From: Haematococcus lacustris | Taxonomy: Eukaryota; Chlorophyta; Chlorophyceae; Chlamydomonadales; Haematococcaceae | Direction of reading: 5' to 3' | Assembly: GCA_030144725.1 (NCBI GenBank) | Contig: JASKMD010000184.1 | Location: 1-64,000 of the forward strand | Length of the DNA: 64,000 nucleotides | In this document: in pieces, positions 37,863 through 46,744 of the stretch | Numbering within the stretch: the first letter of the stretch is position 1 | Layout: the number at the start of each line of letters is the position of its first letter | Position numbers and translations under genes: made by a program | Notes under the pieces: model-generated | Seen by the model: the letters and a program-made list of their open reading frames with translations, nothing else | Told to the model about the DNA's origin: nothing | The model's database searches: none

Positions 37863-38340
37863 CTATGTTCTATGCTATGTCCTTCTATGTCCTAAACAGC
37901 CCGCAGGCAGTCTCCGCTCCTATCGGGGGCTTCAACGCGCCATGTTCAATACAGCCTGGCCCTAGTCATGCGGCCCCTGTACCCTTCCCCCGCCCCATGG
38001 CCATACGTTCCCCAGGGAGTCTGCCCTGATGCCATGGCCTTCCTCTCTGCCAATGAGCAGCTGTGTGTGCCAGCACCAGGGCATGTTGCATTCATGCTTG
38101 GCTTCATGCTTGGCTTGGCATTGGAATGGTGCAGCGATTGATTTCTTTCATTCATTTCGTGCAACTCGCTAGGCCATCGACGTCTGCAGGGTCACATTAG
38201 CATCAGGCCATCACGTTTTTGTAAGCGTGCGATTGTAAGCTCTGAGTACCGGCGCGGTTGACCCCTTATTATGCCCCTATTATGCCTCCATTATGAGAAA
38301 ATAAGGACGCCTATATTTTTCCCTATACCTCAGATATTTT

Positions 38341-38809
38341 CGCATAATGCTCTCGGACCGCCAATTATCTACTACATACTACACAATGCCATCCAGCGTG
38401 ACTAATAACGCTGTGTGAGTGCGAACAGGATGGGTGTAGAGCTGTGTATGGCGAAGGGACGCATAAAGACAATGAGTGTATGCAAGTGTCATGTCTAGGC
38501 TGTTCGCTCCCTAATCTAATATTACTTCCAACATGAGCTAATATGAGCTAATAACAGCTCCCAACTAGCTCGTACTAGCTCGTAGTAGCTCATATCAGCT
38601 CCCGTTTGGCTCATATCAGCTCCCGGAAGGTCATATGAGCTCATATGAACTCTCATCACTTCATCACATCAGCTTGGAACTAATCTCAGCGGACACGCCC
38701 TAGTCATGGTTGTTATGCAATTTTGTATGCAGGTGTTGTGGTTGTTATGCGTTTTTGAATATGATTTTTGCCATGTGACACTTGCACGCCTGGCCCCTAA
38801 CCTGACGCA
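38341..38809. repeat. AGCTCATATCAGCTCCC-type short repeats upstream of CFAP299
   Basis: 38535-38660 is made of imperfect palindromic units based on GAGCTAATATGAGCT and AGCTCATATCAGCTCCCG. 38341-38400 carries an edge of the giant element family (TTTTCGCATAATGCTCTCGG). I see no gene. This is also the 5' region of CFAP299. Confidence 0.55.
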
Positions 38810-41219
38810 ATGGAGGACCAGGAGGTAAAGGGCGTGAACTATGACCCAATCGCGGACGAATATGGCACGTAAGCCCGCATGTACTCCATTTCGTATGCTA
38901 CCGCACGCGCAACACCTCACGATACTGTCTATTACTGCAGCTACGAGGATTACCTGGACAACCAGATTACAGCCACGGACATGTTCTACCTTGAGGATGT
39001 GGAGCTGGCACGGCACTTAGTAGAGCTAGGGTGCGTTGCTAGTCCGCAAAACCACCTTGTCATCCACAGCTCCTCAGCATGCCTGCTGCTCAACACTACC
39101 CAGGATACGCGGGAATGGCGAAGTCATCAGAAGAGAAGAGTTTGAGCTCAGAAGAGAAGCAGCAGAGCAGGCAAGACAGGCGAGACTCAACAAAAAGCCA
39201 AAGAAGCTTGCTTCCCAGGGCAAGAATGTTGAAGAGTTCCCATTGCTCCAGGTAACGGACCGTCACTGCATGGAAGCGTGCAGCATCACATCCCTGCTGT
39301 ATAGGCTACAGCATGCAAGTCCTCCTGAGGAAGGCATACCAATCCACACATGTGCTGTAGCAGCAGTGCTACCTGGCACATGTTACATAGTTGTGGCCAG
39401 GTCCAAGCGTTTTTACCAGGCTGACAGGTGTGACGGTGTAACATCACCATCAACATCACTACACACTGATGCTGATAATCGTGATGACCCTAACCCTTGT
39501 GCCACCAGGCCCTCAAAGACAGAGAAGAGGCCGTGCGCAATGGCAAGCTGACCACTATCATCTTCATCAGGGATCGCAATGCCAAGGCCCAAGAGGTGTC
39601 TGGCTACATAGACTACGGCCACAGGCACGTGCTGGACTAGCGATGGCAGGGGCAGCGCAGCAAGCTCACATGCACAGCAGACCTCATGGGAGCAAGGCAC
39701 TGATTTCCCCAGGTATCAGCTGGTCTGTTTGTGCACATCACAGCAGTCCAGGCACCTGTGATGGAGAGGAGGCAAGAGGAGAGTCCCTGACATCTAACTG
39801 TTCTGGACACACATCCGGTTGTTCAGAGGGGGAGGACGGCTGGGAGTGTGAAGTAGCAACCGCCATGCCGTGGCTGTGTTGCACGCTGACACTCTGAGTG
39901 GTCAGGAGCACAGTGGGGTTGGACCTAGGCAGCCTGTGGTGCTGCCTTGGCAGGCTGAAGGTGGAGAACATGGAGGCATACTTTGAGCGCAAGAAGCGTT
40001 TGACCCCCAAGGCCAGCGACCTCAGCTTCTACAACTGGGAAACCCAGATGTCCACGTCCAACCCCACACCCAACTTCCAGGTCAGCCCCCAGCAAAGATC
40101 AGCAGGGTGTCCGTGTAGTGTGGGGCAGAAGCTGAAGCTTGGGGCAGGGGTGAGACCACAGGGTTGCGACTCACTTTGTCAGGGCTCTCAGTCGACCCAG
40201 TGGTTGAGCTACCAGGTTGTGAGGGCGACCTATGAAGTCCGCCTCTGGCTCCTGGGGAGGCTGGGCCGCACTGTTGGGCATGGTGACGCCCTTTGGTGTG
40301 AATGGACAACATGGGCCACGCTGGACCGCTTTGTACATGCATTGGCATGCCTGCCAGCACAACCTAGTCAGCACCCAGCTCAGCGCGGCTGTAGCTCAAG
40401 CCAGTCCAGGGCTACCTTGAAGTGTGGTGGGCAAGGCTTGCATGACTGGCCGCCATTGGCAGATGAAGCAACTGGTGACCCAGCTGTTCTCACCACATCG
40501 TAAGCCCCTCCCTGCAGCAGCTGTTGGTGGGATGTTTGGGCGTTTGTGAGGGGATGCTGGGGTATCTGGCCTTGCTGGATGCGCAGCTGCCCCACAACAT
40601 CTTGACGCTCAAAACATCATACTTTGGGCTGCTCACTATGCCTGAGGCTGAGCTTGTTTGTGCTTACCCTGCTGCTGCTGACACCTGGTACTTGTCCAAT
40701 AGGCTGATGAGGGAGGTGCTGACCCAGCTGCTGCTGGTATTCAACTTGTACTTGTTGTCCGCTAGGCTGATGCAAGAGGTGCTGCTAATGTGGGTAGGGT
40801 CATGATGAGGGTTTCTGGGGTGTGGCTGCTAGGCTGCCTTGCCCTGAACGACTTGGGCATAGCAAAGCTGACAACCCGTCCCATGGCTCCATGGCTGCTG
40901 TTGTTGGTGTGGCTCACCTAGGTCATCGCTGACAATGAGGCCGGCCTGCTGTTCAAGAACAAGCGCGACCGCAAGGTCATCAACGTGGACCCGCGTGCCA
41001 AGCCCGGGGACAACAGCACGCGCACAGAGCTGGCCACATCAGAGTACATGCAGGTCGTGAACTGTGTGTCACAGCTTCATCACACTTGCTAAGCATCATA
41101 CACCCCGGTCACCCCATCACACACCCCGGTCACTCGTGTATGGCACACTGAATGCAGTCATGCTGGCACTGTCCCTGCAGGTCGTCATCTATGACCATGT
41201 CACTCGGCGCAGGAGCTGA
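38810..41219 (+). CDS. CFAP299: Cilia- and flagella-associated protein 299
   Basis: Exons 38810-38868, 38941-39030, 39104-39251, 39509-39624, 39954-40080, 40922-41053, 41181-41219. They total 711 bases: 236 residues plus TGA, close to the about 233 residues of the human protein. Phases agree throughout. Conserved blocks: [111 protein letters not shown], and C-terminal [12 protein letters not shown]. Intron 4 has a GC donor (39625, CACAG|GCACGT) with a normal AG acceptor; all others are GT-AG. The family is conserved in ciliated eukaryotes and linked to cilium or sperm-tail biogenesis; its biochemical role is unknown. A TGTAA motif (the usual chlorophyte polyadenylation signal) at 41818-41822 may end the message. 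Confidence 0.97.
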
Positions 41220-42045
41220 GCCTTACGCCCAGTCAGGTTGCTGCCACAGCATACAGGCACACAGCCTGTGCATGATGCTCCTCCACCCCCTCCAGCAATG
41301 AGCAGCACACAGGCGTGCACCCTGGCCTGTGCCCCTCAGACCCAGGCAGCATGTGTGTGCATGAGGTGCAGTGGCCTCAGTGGGGCAGTGGAGGGTGGCT
41401 GGCAGCATGCTGGCTGACTGGGTTGCTGATATTTGCTAGTGTCGGCTGCCTTCTCAGTGGCAATTTGACCTCTCAGCACAGAAGATCATAGCACACTACC
41501 CTGAAACACCATGGACTGAACTGCATCATGGCAATTGGGGTGCATACATGCACGATGGCGTCCTCATGTGCACTACTGCATACATTGCATCGCGATAACA
41601 TTCTGCATGCACAACCATTGCTGCTGCAGCATGACAAGCTGCTGGGTGATATAGGCACAGTGGATGTGACTGTTTGTGTGTCATCTTCAGTCTTACCACT
41701 ATTGTGTGTTACCCTGAGCGTGACCATGTTTCTTGCTACAACCTATGTAGGCAAAAACACAAACTGAAGTGGCCAGGATGCGGTCACAAATGCTTTGTCC
41801 GGTATCCTGGATTGCGGTGTAAGGTCATGCGCTCCCTCAAATGAGTGGTGATCAGCAGTGCCGAAGTGCCTGTGCGGTGGCAAACTTTGGGCTTAGTGCA
41901 CCTGACCTGCAGCCCCAACTCTAACCCAAGTGGCCGGTGCAACTACCAAGCCGGTGCACGAGTCCACCCACCCACCACCACAGGTCACCCCCGCCATTGG
42001 CTACACCCCCATGGCTCAAGAGATAACTTTCTAACTCATTTCTGC

Positions 42046-42135
42046 ACGGATTGGCGTGATGAGCTTGTAATGGCCTGACTAGAGTGCAGCCAGCCCAGCG
42101 GTTTGCCGGGTGGCTGGTCCCCAACACGCGACGTG
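42046..42135 (+). repeat. Dispersed coding-like repeat, copy A
   Basis: Similar to 46383-46490. Both encode TD(F/W)RDEL(L/V)MA... followed by a CSQ... segment and NTR(R)-type residues. This copy has a stop (TGA at about 42077) and frame damage. It is probably a fragment of an unidentified mobile element. Confidence 0.5.
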
Positions 42136-42410
42136 ATTTGGCGCCACGCAGACACTCTTAGCGACCGCTATAGGCAGCCTGGATCCATCGGGGAGTAAAA
42201 TGGCGCCAACAGCCAAAAGCAGCTCGAATCAGTCAAAAACATGCAGCCGTTATCTGTGTTGACCGCCCATACATGAAATGGCCCACACATGAAGACAACG
42301 CGTTTCTTATCTAATTTACATGTTATGAACCCACACAAGGAGCCGCGCAGAACTCTTATTTCATCATTCGACGTCCTAGTTGGACAGATCCTGCTGCAGC
42401 AACAGCTTCA

Positions 42411-42580
42411 GCATTGCGTGGTACACAGTACTGTGCTACAGGCTGCTGGGCTAGGGCCTTGGATGCTCGGTCTCGCAGCTTCTTGCAGCCCAATGCTGGG
42501 TATTCCCTGCCCTTGGCAGGGAGCCTTGCTCGGTGTGGCCACCTGCACAGCTCCAGTGGGCGCCACTTGCTCTCCCCTGC
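42411..42580 (-). pseudogene. C-terminal fragment of a Fanzor-like protein
   Basis: The minus strand reads ESKWRPLELCRWPHRARL, then PAKGREYPALGCKKLRDRA. It parallels the C-terminal end of the Fanzor-like copy at 59178-59330 (…LPAKGKEYPVLGCKRLRDK). The position of that copy's terminal TAG corresponds here to TAC, so the frame runs on into unrelated sequence. No RuvC motif is present in this fragment. Confidence 0.7.
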
Positions 42581-44110
42581 CACACACGCACTGCCCGCAG
42601 CCCATGTGATAATGTCATGCACAAGGCGGTTGATGGAGTTAAGACGGGTGCCTTGCTCAGCGGCCTGATGGACTGTCTGTTGGTGCTGGTACTTGTTGCC
42701 CGCTGAGTTGAACAGGACCTGCTGGCCAGGCTGCATGAGCTCACTGATCTGACCTGTGACTTGAACACAACCAGTGCGCGCTCCATGCAGCTTGCAGTCA
42801 GGACTGTCTGTTCCTCAGTTGTGGAGCTGAACCAGGGCATTGGCATCGCGCAAGGCGTGTGCAGGCCTTGACACAAGCCGTGGCCCAGTGCCACAATCAT
42901 GTTGCATTGCAGACGTGGAGGGGTGTGGTTAGTTGGGCTGGTGCAGTGATAGACAATCCGATGGGTGACTGTCAAACTCATGGTAGGGGTACAGCAGTCA
43001 GGCGGGCTAGTGGGGTTGGGCGGCTGGACCCAGGAGGGGATGGGTGGTGGTGGCCCAGGAGGGGCTGGAGGGTGTGTGTGTGTGGTACATTTGGCAGCAT
43101 CGCGTCAGCAGCACCGTCAGCTGCGGCAGGGCAAGAAGGCTGGTTAATTGGGGGTGGACGGCTAGCTGCCTGGGTGAGAGGGGGTGGTTGGCTGGTGCCC
43201 CTGTCTGTCTCTCTGCCTGTTGACGACTGGGCCAAGCCGGCAGCATCATGGTGGACTGACAGCTTGGGTGGGGCGGGGCGGCCCACCTGTGGTCTCTGGA
43301 CCTAAGCCGCGGATGCGGGTATGTTGAGCCTGGGCTTGGGCCTGGGCCTGGGCGACCCTTGCGCTGTTGGGGTGCAAAGGCTGTAGGCGCACACCTGGGC
43401 CAAGGGTTGACTTCAATGACCACAGCTGTTATTGGTGCCCATGCGACCCAAACTACGTCCATTGCGTCTCCCCGTCTTGGCAAGCCTGCCTCGCCTCCAG
43501 CCCTGGCGACATCGGCGAGAGTCACAGGTGAGGTGTGACTGTCTTCACCCAGTGTTGCTTCCTGCAGTAGCAGCTTTGTGACAGTCACAGGAACGCGCCG
43601 ACTGTCAATTCGACTGGAACACGATGCCAATCCAACCAAGGTTCAATTAAGGCACATTGCTGAGCATTAGACCTACCCTGCCCCACCCCCTAGACGAACA
43701 CCACACTAGGAGTGATGCGTGCCATAGTGGGCCCCCTCATATCACTTAGCCTCTCAAGCCCCCACGTGCTCATAGAAAAGAAATGCATCAACATCATATC
43801 AGGCAGAGAGTTGAGGGTCCTCACCAAACAAAGGGGCAGGAGGGCAACACACAAGCACAGTGGGACCCTTCACCGCCTGCGCCTGCTGCTGTTTGCACTT
43901 TATAAAAGTGCCGTGCCAGGGCCGCACGCTGGGAGCAGGTGGGGTGGGGTGGGCTGGGAGAGGAGGGGAGCAGGTGGGGTGCAGGCTGGTTTGCCAGGAG
44001 TGGGGGCAGGATGAGGAAAGGTGCTAGAGGGGGAGGGGGGGGGCAATGGGTCCATGAAAGGGGCAGGGAGCGCTGCACTGGGCAGGGCAGTGACCCCACC
44101 CCTGCCTGAC

Positions 44111-44386
44111 CTGTACTCGTCCAGCGGCAGGATGTGCGGCTTGATCCAAGTCATCTGCAGCAGAGCCAATAGGGGCAGGGGCCAAGGGGGCCTCTTAATG
44201 CTGGCAGCAGGGGAGGGGGGAGGGGAAGGGGTGGGGGTGTGAGGCGAGGCCCCCTTGCTTCCCGGCCCCCTGCACCTTGGCAAACGCGGCACGGTTCTTC
44301 TGCCCGCCGCTCAGCTGGTACATGAGCTTCTCAGCCAGCTCCTGAGGCAGCCCAAAGGATGCCAGGTGCCCCCGTGGCAGGTCGTC
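44111..44386 (-). pseudogene. ABC-F ATPase fragment
   Basis: Two exon-like pieces. 44386-44276 encodes DDLPRGHLASFGLPQELAEK followed by LMYQLSGGQKNRAAFAK, with the ABC signature LSGGQ. 44154-44111 encodes MTWIKPHILPLDEY, the Walker B region. In ABC-F proteins Walker B is followed by EP(T/S)NHLD, but here DEY is followed directly by a GT and no NHLD-type exon is visible. No Walker A or second cassette is nearby. I read it as a duplicated gene fragment. A longer gene with exons I failed to see is the alternative. Confidence 0.6.
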
Positions 44387-45584
44387 CTGCACATACACAC
44401 GGAAAGAAAGAAACATGCGCAAAGCTTCCGCCAACGTGACACGGCCAAATCTGCGGGATTCACACCCCCCCACACACATACCACCACCACCACCATCACC
44501 ACCAACAACATCAAAAACAGGCAAATGCCATGACGATGATGAGGAAGATGGTGGTGGTGGTGCTGCTGCTGCTGCTGCTAATGTTAAGTCACACCCACAG
44601 CCTCAGCCAAGCCAAGGAGTGAGTTAGCAGGCACCTGGCAGCAGCAGCGGCAGCAGCAGCAGCACTGCCGCTGGTACTCGACCTACCCCTTGCATGGCCT
44701 GGCCTGCACCTTGCAGCAGTCTGGTGCGCAGCCAGGGCCAGCGGCGGCTGCAGCAGTTGAAGCAGCCCTGACCCTACCCTGCCCCTGGACAGTGCACCCC
44801 CCAGCAGAGCCTGCCCCCCAACCCCCCGCCCCATCACTTGCCCACACTACCCCACCACCCTTTAACCCACCCTCCCCCCACCACCTTACTTGGACACATG
44901 GCTCAGGTTACATGGACCAGGTTGATCAGCAAACATGTCGTAGAATTGCAGGTTGTCAGCGTGCCAGCAGCAGCAGCGCACCAGCAGCAACAGATAGTAA
45001 GAGATGTATCTACGCAAATAGCCTGCGAAGATGGCTAGGGGCACTTGTAAGGAGCGAGCGCCCGTCTAGCAGGGGTTTCACAAGGTTCTTGGGGAGCAAA
45101 CTGCTCCTAGCCTCGCCACCGCTGCCCACCCCCAAGCCATTCCCCAAGCATTTCAATGCCACCGCTGCCGCCGATGCTGCCGAGACTGCCACTGCTGCTG
45201 CTGCCGCCGCCGCTACTGCCAGTGATGTCATTGCCGCCGCCGCCGCACTGTGGGTTGTCATAGGCTACTTCTACCCCTCTACCCAGTACAGCACCTTCAT
45301 TACATTCAACCATTGGCACATACCAATGCAAAGGCAAACTGACGTCCCCTCCCTGGGGGGGGGTGTTGTCTGTATGGAGTTTCATTCCCACCCACCCGGC
45401 ATAGGCGCCTCCTACTGACACTACTGCTATAGCCTAAAGTTTGCATGACAAACATGGACTGTAAGCTGATAACAGCTCCATGGAGGCACACGTTGGCAGC
45501 TCCATGGAGGCACACGTTGGCAAACTGCTCCATGGAGGCACAGTTCAGCAACCAACAACCTTGCGAGGGTCTGCGCAGCGGACT
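44387..45584. other. Intergenic, possible coding-like stretch
   Basis: 44690-45418 (+) is one 242-codon open frame. Its later part (YANSLRRWLGALVRSERPSS, then an Ala-rich run and SDVIAAAAALWVVIGYFYPS) could be an N-terminal organelle-targeted membrane protein exon, but I cannot place it in a family. At 45434-45495 a segment resembles 59114-59180, the 3' flank of the Fanzor-like ORF. It is followed by tandem 'agctccatggaggcacacgttggc' units (45473-45540). Confidence 0.35.
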
Positions 45585-46275
45585 CTATGGCTCACCGCCA
45601 ACAGCAACCTTGTCGATCGCTTCTGCAACTTTGCAGGTGGCTTCTGTAACCTTCAAAGCCGCTAGAGACCTCTGCCAGGCGTTCATAGCGAAGGGCCCCA
45701 CAGTAGCAACGAAGACGGCACCACCTGCGAAGATGCCAGCGTCTTCATATTTGTCAGGGGTGTTCGTGTTGGCGTCCACCTTGTCGAACTTGGCGTCCAC
45801 CTTGTCGAACTTGGCGTCCACCTTGTCGAACTTAACGTCCACCGTTTCGCACTGTTTCTCGAACTTGACATACGCCTTGTTAACCTGCCCATTTGACACG
45901 CACAGTTCCTTTCATACCGCCTCCAACATCCTTCATCACCAGGTCGCCCACCTTGTCGTCCAGCTTGTCCAGCTGCTCCGTGTGCTTGGCGACCTGCCCA
46001 ATCAATTTGTCCAGCTGCTCCGTGTGCTTGACGGCATGTCCATTCAGCTTGTCCAGCTGCTCCGTGTGCCGTGCATCCCATTTGTCGAGCTGCTCTCTGT
46101 GCCGGGCCTCCAGCTTGTCCAGCTGCTCCATGTGCCGTGCATCCCATTTGTCGATCTGCTCTCTGTGCCGGGCCTCCAGCTTGTTTAGCTGCTCCGTGTG
46201 TCGGGCGTCCCGCTCCTCTAACACACGCACTGTGGCGTCCGATTTGTGTTCCAGCCTGCTGTGCTCGCTGCCCAT
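45585..46275 (-). CDS. Repetitive coiled-coil protein with C-terminal hydrophobic segment (frameshifted)
   Basis: The first frame, 46275-45880, starts MGSEHSRLEHKSDATV and then contains tandem 11/22-residue units of the form ARHxEQLDKLEARHREQLDKW. The second frame, 45899-45585, continues VNKAYVKFEKQ, then KVDAKFD repeated three times, then a Gly/Ala/Val-rich segment GIFAGGAVFVATVGPFAMNAW that could span a membrane, and ends VAVGGEP. The two frames overlap by 20 bases near 45890, so one protein of about 230 residues is interrupted by a single frameshift, or a 19-base gap between GT and AG is being misread. The heptad-like charged repeats indicate a long coiled coil. I do not recognise the family; a coiled coil with a C-terminal membrane anchor is reminiscent of DUF1640-type proteins but that is speculation. 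Confidence 0.55.
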
Positions 46276-46382
46276 CTGCCTTACGCGGCGGGCCAGATGA
46301 TGACGTTGTGCGTACCCAGCACGAGTGCGTCCCGCTGCAGATGGGAGGACGTGATGTCGGGCCTTGCTGGAGTTCGCTGCTG

Positions 46383-46490
46383 GTCACCGATTTCCGAGAT
46401 GAGCTGCTGATGGCATTGCAAGTGTGCAGTCAGTCCCAGCGGTTTGCCGGATGGCTGGCCCCTAACACGCGACGTGTTGTGGGTCACGCT
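46383..46490 (+). repeat. Dispersed coding-like repeat, copy B
   Basis: Encodes VTDFRDELLMALQVCSQ followed by SQRFAGWLAPNTRRVV, open in this copy, and is clearly similar to 42046-42135. It lies between the coiled-coil gene and RPA1. I see no start or splice sites tying it to either. Confidence 0.5.
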
Positions 46491-46744
46491 CATATTGACA
46501 TGTGCAAGCTATGTGTGCCCTTTACAAGTGCTCTGCTCATACAGCATCAGATGAGGCTATTGTACAGCTGTTCGATGCAATGACAACTGCATGATAACTG
46601 TGACAAAAATAGGCTATACGCTGAAAAGTGGACGGTGACTTGAATTCAAAACCATACCCAGACCGCCTATTGCTGCGTGATCAAGCCCCTTCACCCAACT
46701 CCCTCATCCAGCGTGGCTTGCGAGTTTGTGACAGCTGCGAAGTC

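Larger units (their letters stand above)
30505..38340. mobile_element. Giant inverted-repeat (foldback) element, ~7.8 kb
   Basis: The left end (GATATCTGAGGTATAGGGAA, from about 30505) is the reverse complement of the right end (about 38316-38335). Homology continues inward in inverted order: 30525-30680 with 38130-38310; the GCAGCAACA-type array 30946-31750 with 37209-37862; 31830-32000 with 36850-37060; 32040-32340 with 36420-36830; 32373-32600 with 36170-36400; 33000-33115 with 35715-35870. The arms are therefore about 2.6 kb each and diverged. The centre (33.2-35.7 kb) holds further nested repeats. Each arm encodes the same protein-like segments reading outward from the centre. I see no transposase. 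It could be a giant foldback transposon or a head-to-head insertion of two copies of one element. Confidence 0.8.
41220..44110. other. Gene-poor region with repeat fragments
   Basis: Besides the Fanzor C-terminal fragment (42411-42580) and the repeat copy at 42046-42135, I recognise nothing. 43000-43330 contains G-rich stretches such as GGTGGTGG. Several open frames here (for example 43007-43639 minus) have no family I know. Confidence 0.4.

Noticed and set aside
44690..45418. N-terminus of an FtsH/AFG3-type membrane protease
   Set aside because: The order of a basic leader, an Ala-rich stretch and a hydrophobic segment was suggestive, but no diagnostic motif or following exon was found.
46628..46744. 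Upstream start for RPA1 at 46628
   Set aside because: The residues before MAQLSKGSL have no counterpart in RPA1, whose conserved N-terminus begins at 46745.
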